6,994 bases of DNA from Anaerolineales bacterium (GTDB lineage: Bacteria; Chloroflexota; Anaerolineae; B4-G1; DUEL01): positions 1-6,994 of the forward strand of contig DQUX01000268.1 in the NCBI GenBank assembly GCA_015662065.1, given 5' to 3'. The notes under the pieces are model-generated. The model had not been told where the DNA came from. It saw only the letters and a program-made list of their open reading frames with translations, and made no database searches. How positions within the stretch are numbered: the first letter of the stretch is position 1; each line of letters opens with the position of its first letter. A program made the translations under genes and the position numbers. This document shows positions 5,722 through 6,994 of the stretch, one piece after another.

Positions 5722-6573
5722 ATGCGAAAGAGCAAGCCGTCTATCCGTCAGGATGGGTATGTCATTTACCGTCACGGCGTTGGGCAGCACGCAGAGGAAG
5801 CCGTGCCGGACGAGGAGCAGGTCGTCCTCTACGTTAACGGGGCGGCGCTGGTCGGCCTGATGTGCACCCCCACGCTCCTGGAGGAGCTGGCGCTGGGCTT
5901 CCTCTACAACGAGGGGCTGATCGAGGGGATGGAGGAGGTGGCCGACGTGCGGCTCTGTGGCTCGGGCCGGTGTGTGGATGTGTGGCTCCATAAGGACCTT
6001 GACCCGCCGAAGATGCGCACCATCACTTCCGGCTGTTCCGGTGGGACGACCTTCGAGACGATGCGTGAGGAGCGGGAGCCGTTGGCGTCGCAGGTGAGCA
6101 TTACGCCCGCGCAGGTCGCCTATCTGATGCAGCAGTTGCATGGAGCGGCCGATCTCTACTGTGCCATAGGCGGCGTCCACACCTCCGCGCTGGCGGAGGG
6201 CGACCGGTTGATCCAGGTGGTGGAGGATGTCGGCCGCCACAACACGGTGGACAAGCTGGCGGGGTACTGCCTGCGGCGGGAGGTACCGATGCAGGACCGG
6301 ATCCTGTTGACCTCCGGCCGCGTCAGTTCGGAGATGCTGACCAAGGCAGCGCGGATGGGGACGCCGGTGGTCGTCTCCCGCACCGCTTCTACCTCCCTGG
6401 CGGTCGATCTGGCCCGCGCGTGGAACGTCACCCTGATCGGCTACGCCCGCGGCCGCGGCTTCCGGGTCTACGCCGGGGAGCACCGAGTTCGATGGAATGG
6501 AACCACCGATACTCCACCGACGTCTTTATCTGTGAGGCATCGCGGGGAGGCAGAGGGCGTGGAGGATCCCTAA
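5722..6573 (+). CDS. fdhD: FdhD, sulfurtransferase for formate dehydrogenase molybdenum cofactor
   Basis: A 283-residue cytoplasmic protein. FdhD carries sulfur from a cysteine desulfurase (IscS in E. coli) to the bis-MGD molybdenum cofactor, a step needed for formate dehydrogenase activity. Family blocks in order are LYVNGAALVGLMCTPTLLEELALGFLYNEG, split as VNGAALVGLMCTP and ELALGFLYNEG; SGCSGGTTF with C105; AIGGVHTSAL; EDVGRHNTVDK (168-178); ILLTSGRVSSEM; VVSRTASTSLAV; and the end block GYARGRGFRVYAGE. The CxxC of E. coli FdhD is replaced by C-S-G-G, leaving a single cysteine. ATG 5722 is chosen because family members begin shortly before a segment like RQDGYVIYRHG. GTG 5677 is an in-frame alternative that would overlap tkt by 14 bases; neither start has a strong ribosome-binding site. 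No formate dehydrogenase gene lies in the window. About 20 extra hydrophilic residues follow the last conserved block. Confidence 0.93.
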   Translation: MRKSKPSIRQDGYVIYRHGVGQHAEEAVPDEEQVVLYVNGAALVGLMCTPTLLEELALGFLYNEGLIEGMEEVADVRLCGSGRCVDVWLHKDLDPPKMRTITSGCSGGTTFETMREEREPLASQVSITPAQVAYLMQQLHGAADLYCAIGGVHTSALAEGDRLIQVVEDVGRHNTVDKLAGYCLRREVPMQDRILLTSGRVSSEMLTKAARMGTPVVVSRTASTSLAVDLARAWNVTLIGYARGRGFRVYAGEHRVRWNGTTDTPPTSLSVRHRGEAEGVEDP

Positions 6574-6586
6574 CGCCCCCCGCGAT
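6539..6586 (+). terminator. stem-loop spanning the fdhD stop codon
   Basis: ATCGCGGGG (6539-6547) is perfectly complementary to CCCCGCGAT (6578-6586). Inside it, GGCGT (6556-6560) pairs with ACGCC (6573-6577), stacking directly on the first helix with an 8-base bulge on one side. The stop codon TAA (6571-6573) lies in the loop side. No T-run follows, so it may be a weak or Rho-type terminator, or a structure that protects the 3' end of the message. The lipoprotein start lies 26 bases further on, so read-through is possible. Confidence 0.35.
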
Positions 6587-6600
6587 TGAAACCGACTCAG

Positions 6601-6606
6601 AGGAGG
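6601..6606 (+). promoter_or_regulatory. consensus ribosome-binding site for the lipoprotein gene
   Basis: AGGAGG, a full Shine-Dalgarno match, sits six bases before ATG 6613. It is the clearest ribosome-binding site in the window and fixes the start of the following gene. Confidence 0.75.
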
Positions 6607-6612
6607 CTGGAA

Positions 6613-6994
6613 ATGAAACGGTGGTTCCCTTCTTGGATGTTGTTCCTCAGCCTGGTGGCCTGTACCTCCGCGGCTACGCCCTCCCCTTCTTCCTTTTCCC
6701 CTTCCTTGTGGGACGGCGCCACGCCCATTGGGGAGATCCTGTCCGACCCCGAGGGATACGAGGGACAGGAGGTCGTGGTCGTGGCCTACTATCGGGGATG
6801 GGACCTCTTCGGCGAGGCCGGTACCGGCCCGCCCCTCACCCGCAGCGACGTAGCAGTAGCGGACCTCACCGGGGGGATCTACATCGTCTCCGGTGAGGGG
6901 TTCGAAGGAGTCGAGGGGGCCCCTCCACTGCCTCCTCACCAACCCTCGGCTACCGAGGTCCTCCTTCGGCTTCGGGGCGTGGTGCGCATCGGCC
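6613..6994 (+). CDS. lipoprotein with probable OB-fold-like domain, N-terminal part
   Basis: An open frame of 127 codons continues past the window edge. It starts at ATG 6613 after a perfect AGGAGG. The product has a lipoprotein signal peptide: basic start MKR, hydrophobic core (about 4-14) and lipobox LVAC with C17 as the lipidated cysteine. A Ser/Pro-rich linker (18-33) follows. The mature part reads IGEILSDPEGYEGQEV (39-54), YYRGWD (59-64), PPLTRSD (73-79) and DLTGGIYIVSG (84-94). The pattern 'P..Y.GQ.V.V...YRGW' followed by 'SD..V.D.TGGIYI.G' resembles small beta-barrel OB-fold-like domains in secreted and lipid-anchored proteins. The fold is an inference from this pattern, and no specific function can be named. 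The protein should be anchored on the outer face of the cytoplasmic membrane. It may be co-transcribed with fdhD (39 bases apart), though a stem-loop lies between them. Confidence 0.7.
   Translation, partial: MKRWFPSWMLFLSLVACTSAATPSPSSFSPSLWDGATPIGEILSDPEGYEGQEVVVVAYYRGWDLFGEAGTGPPLTRSDVAVADLTGGIYIVSGEGFEGVEGAPPLPPHQPSATEVLLRLRGVVRIG

Overview
The window is GC-rich bacterial DNA with every supported gene on the + strand. The gene content and style suggest a Chloroflexota (Chloroflexi) genome, possibly an Anaerolineae- or Thermoflexia-like thermophile. The clues are a membrane-anchored NACHT NTPase with HEAT-like repeats, a COG1579-type zinc-ribbon protein, FdhD with a CSGG motif and an OB-fold-like lipoprotein. 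This placement is an inference from style; no phylogenetic marker was tested.

Layout. (1) Positions 1-128 hold the last 41 codons of a C4 zinc-ribbon protein. (2) Positions 129-439 are a 311-base non-coding region. It contains three strong stem-loops (130-166, 181-218, 246-283), then a dyad (313-347) that overlaps the -35 box of a near-consensus sigma-70 promoter (TTGACA-17-TACAAT, 343-371). A hairpin in the 5' UTR (390-434) covers the bases just before the next start codon. (3) Positions 440-3537 hold a tightly coupled gene pair: an OmpR/PhoB-type response regulator overlapping by 4 bases an 800-residue protein with an N-terminal membrane anchor, a NACHT-like NTPase domain (Walker A with Arg in place of Lys) and C-terminal HEAT-like repeats. 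(4) Positions 3538-3683 form a spacer with an inverted arrangement of 7-base tandem repeats. (5) Positions 3684-6573 hold transketolase followed closely by fdhD, a molybdenum-cofactor sulfurtransferase for formate dehydrogenase. (6) From 6613 to the window end is the start of a lipoprotein gene, cut by the window edge.

How they work together. The response regulator and the NACHT-HEAT protein look like one regulated operon with its own strong, apparently repressible promoter. The regulator should act on DNA in the cytoplasm, and the NTPase probably sits on the inner face of the membrane as a signalling or scaffold protein. No histidine kinase or recognisable effector domain is present, so the pair's output is unknown; this is the most interesting system in the window. 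Transketolase (central carbon metabolism) and FdhD (formate dehydrogenase maturation) are housekeeping genes and have no evident link to the pair.
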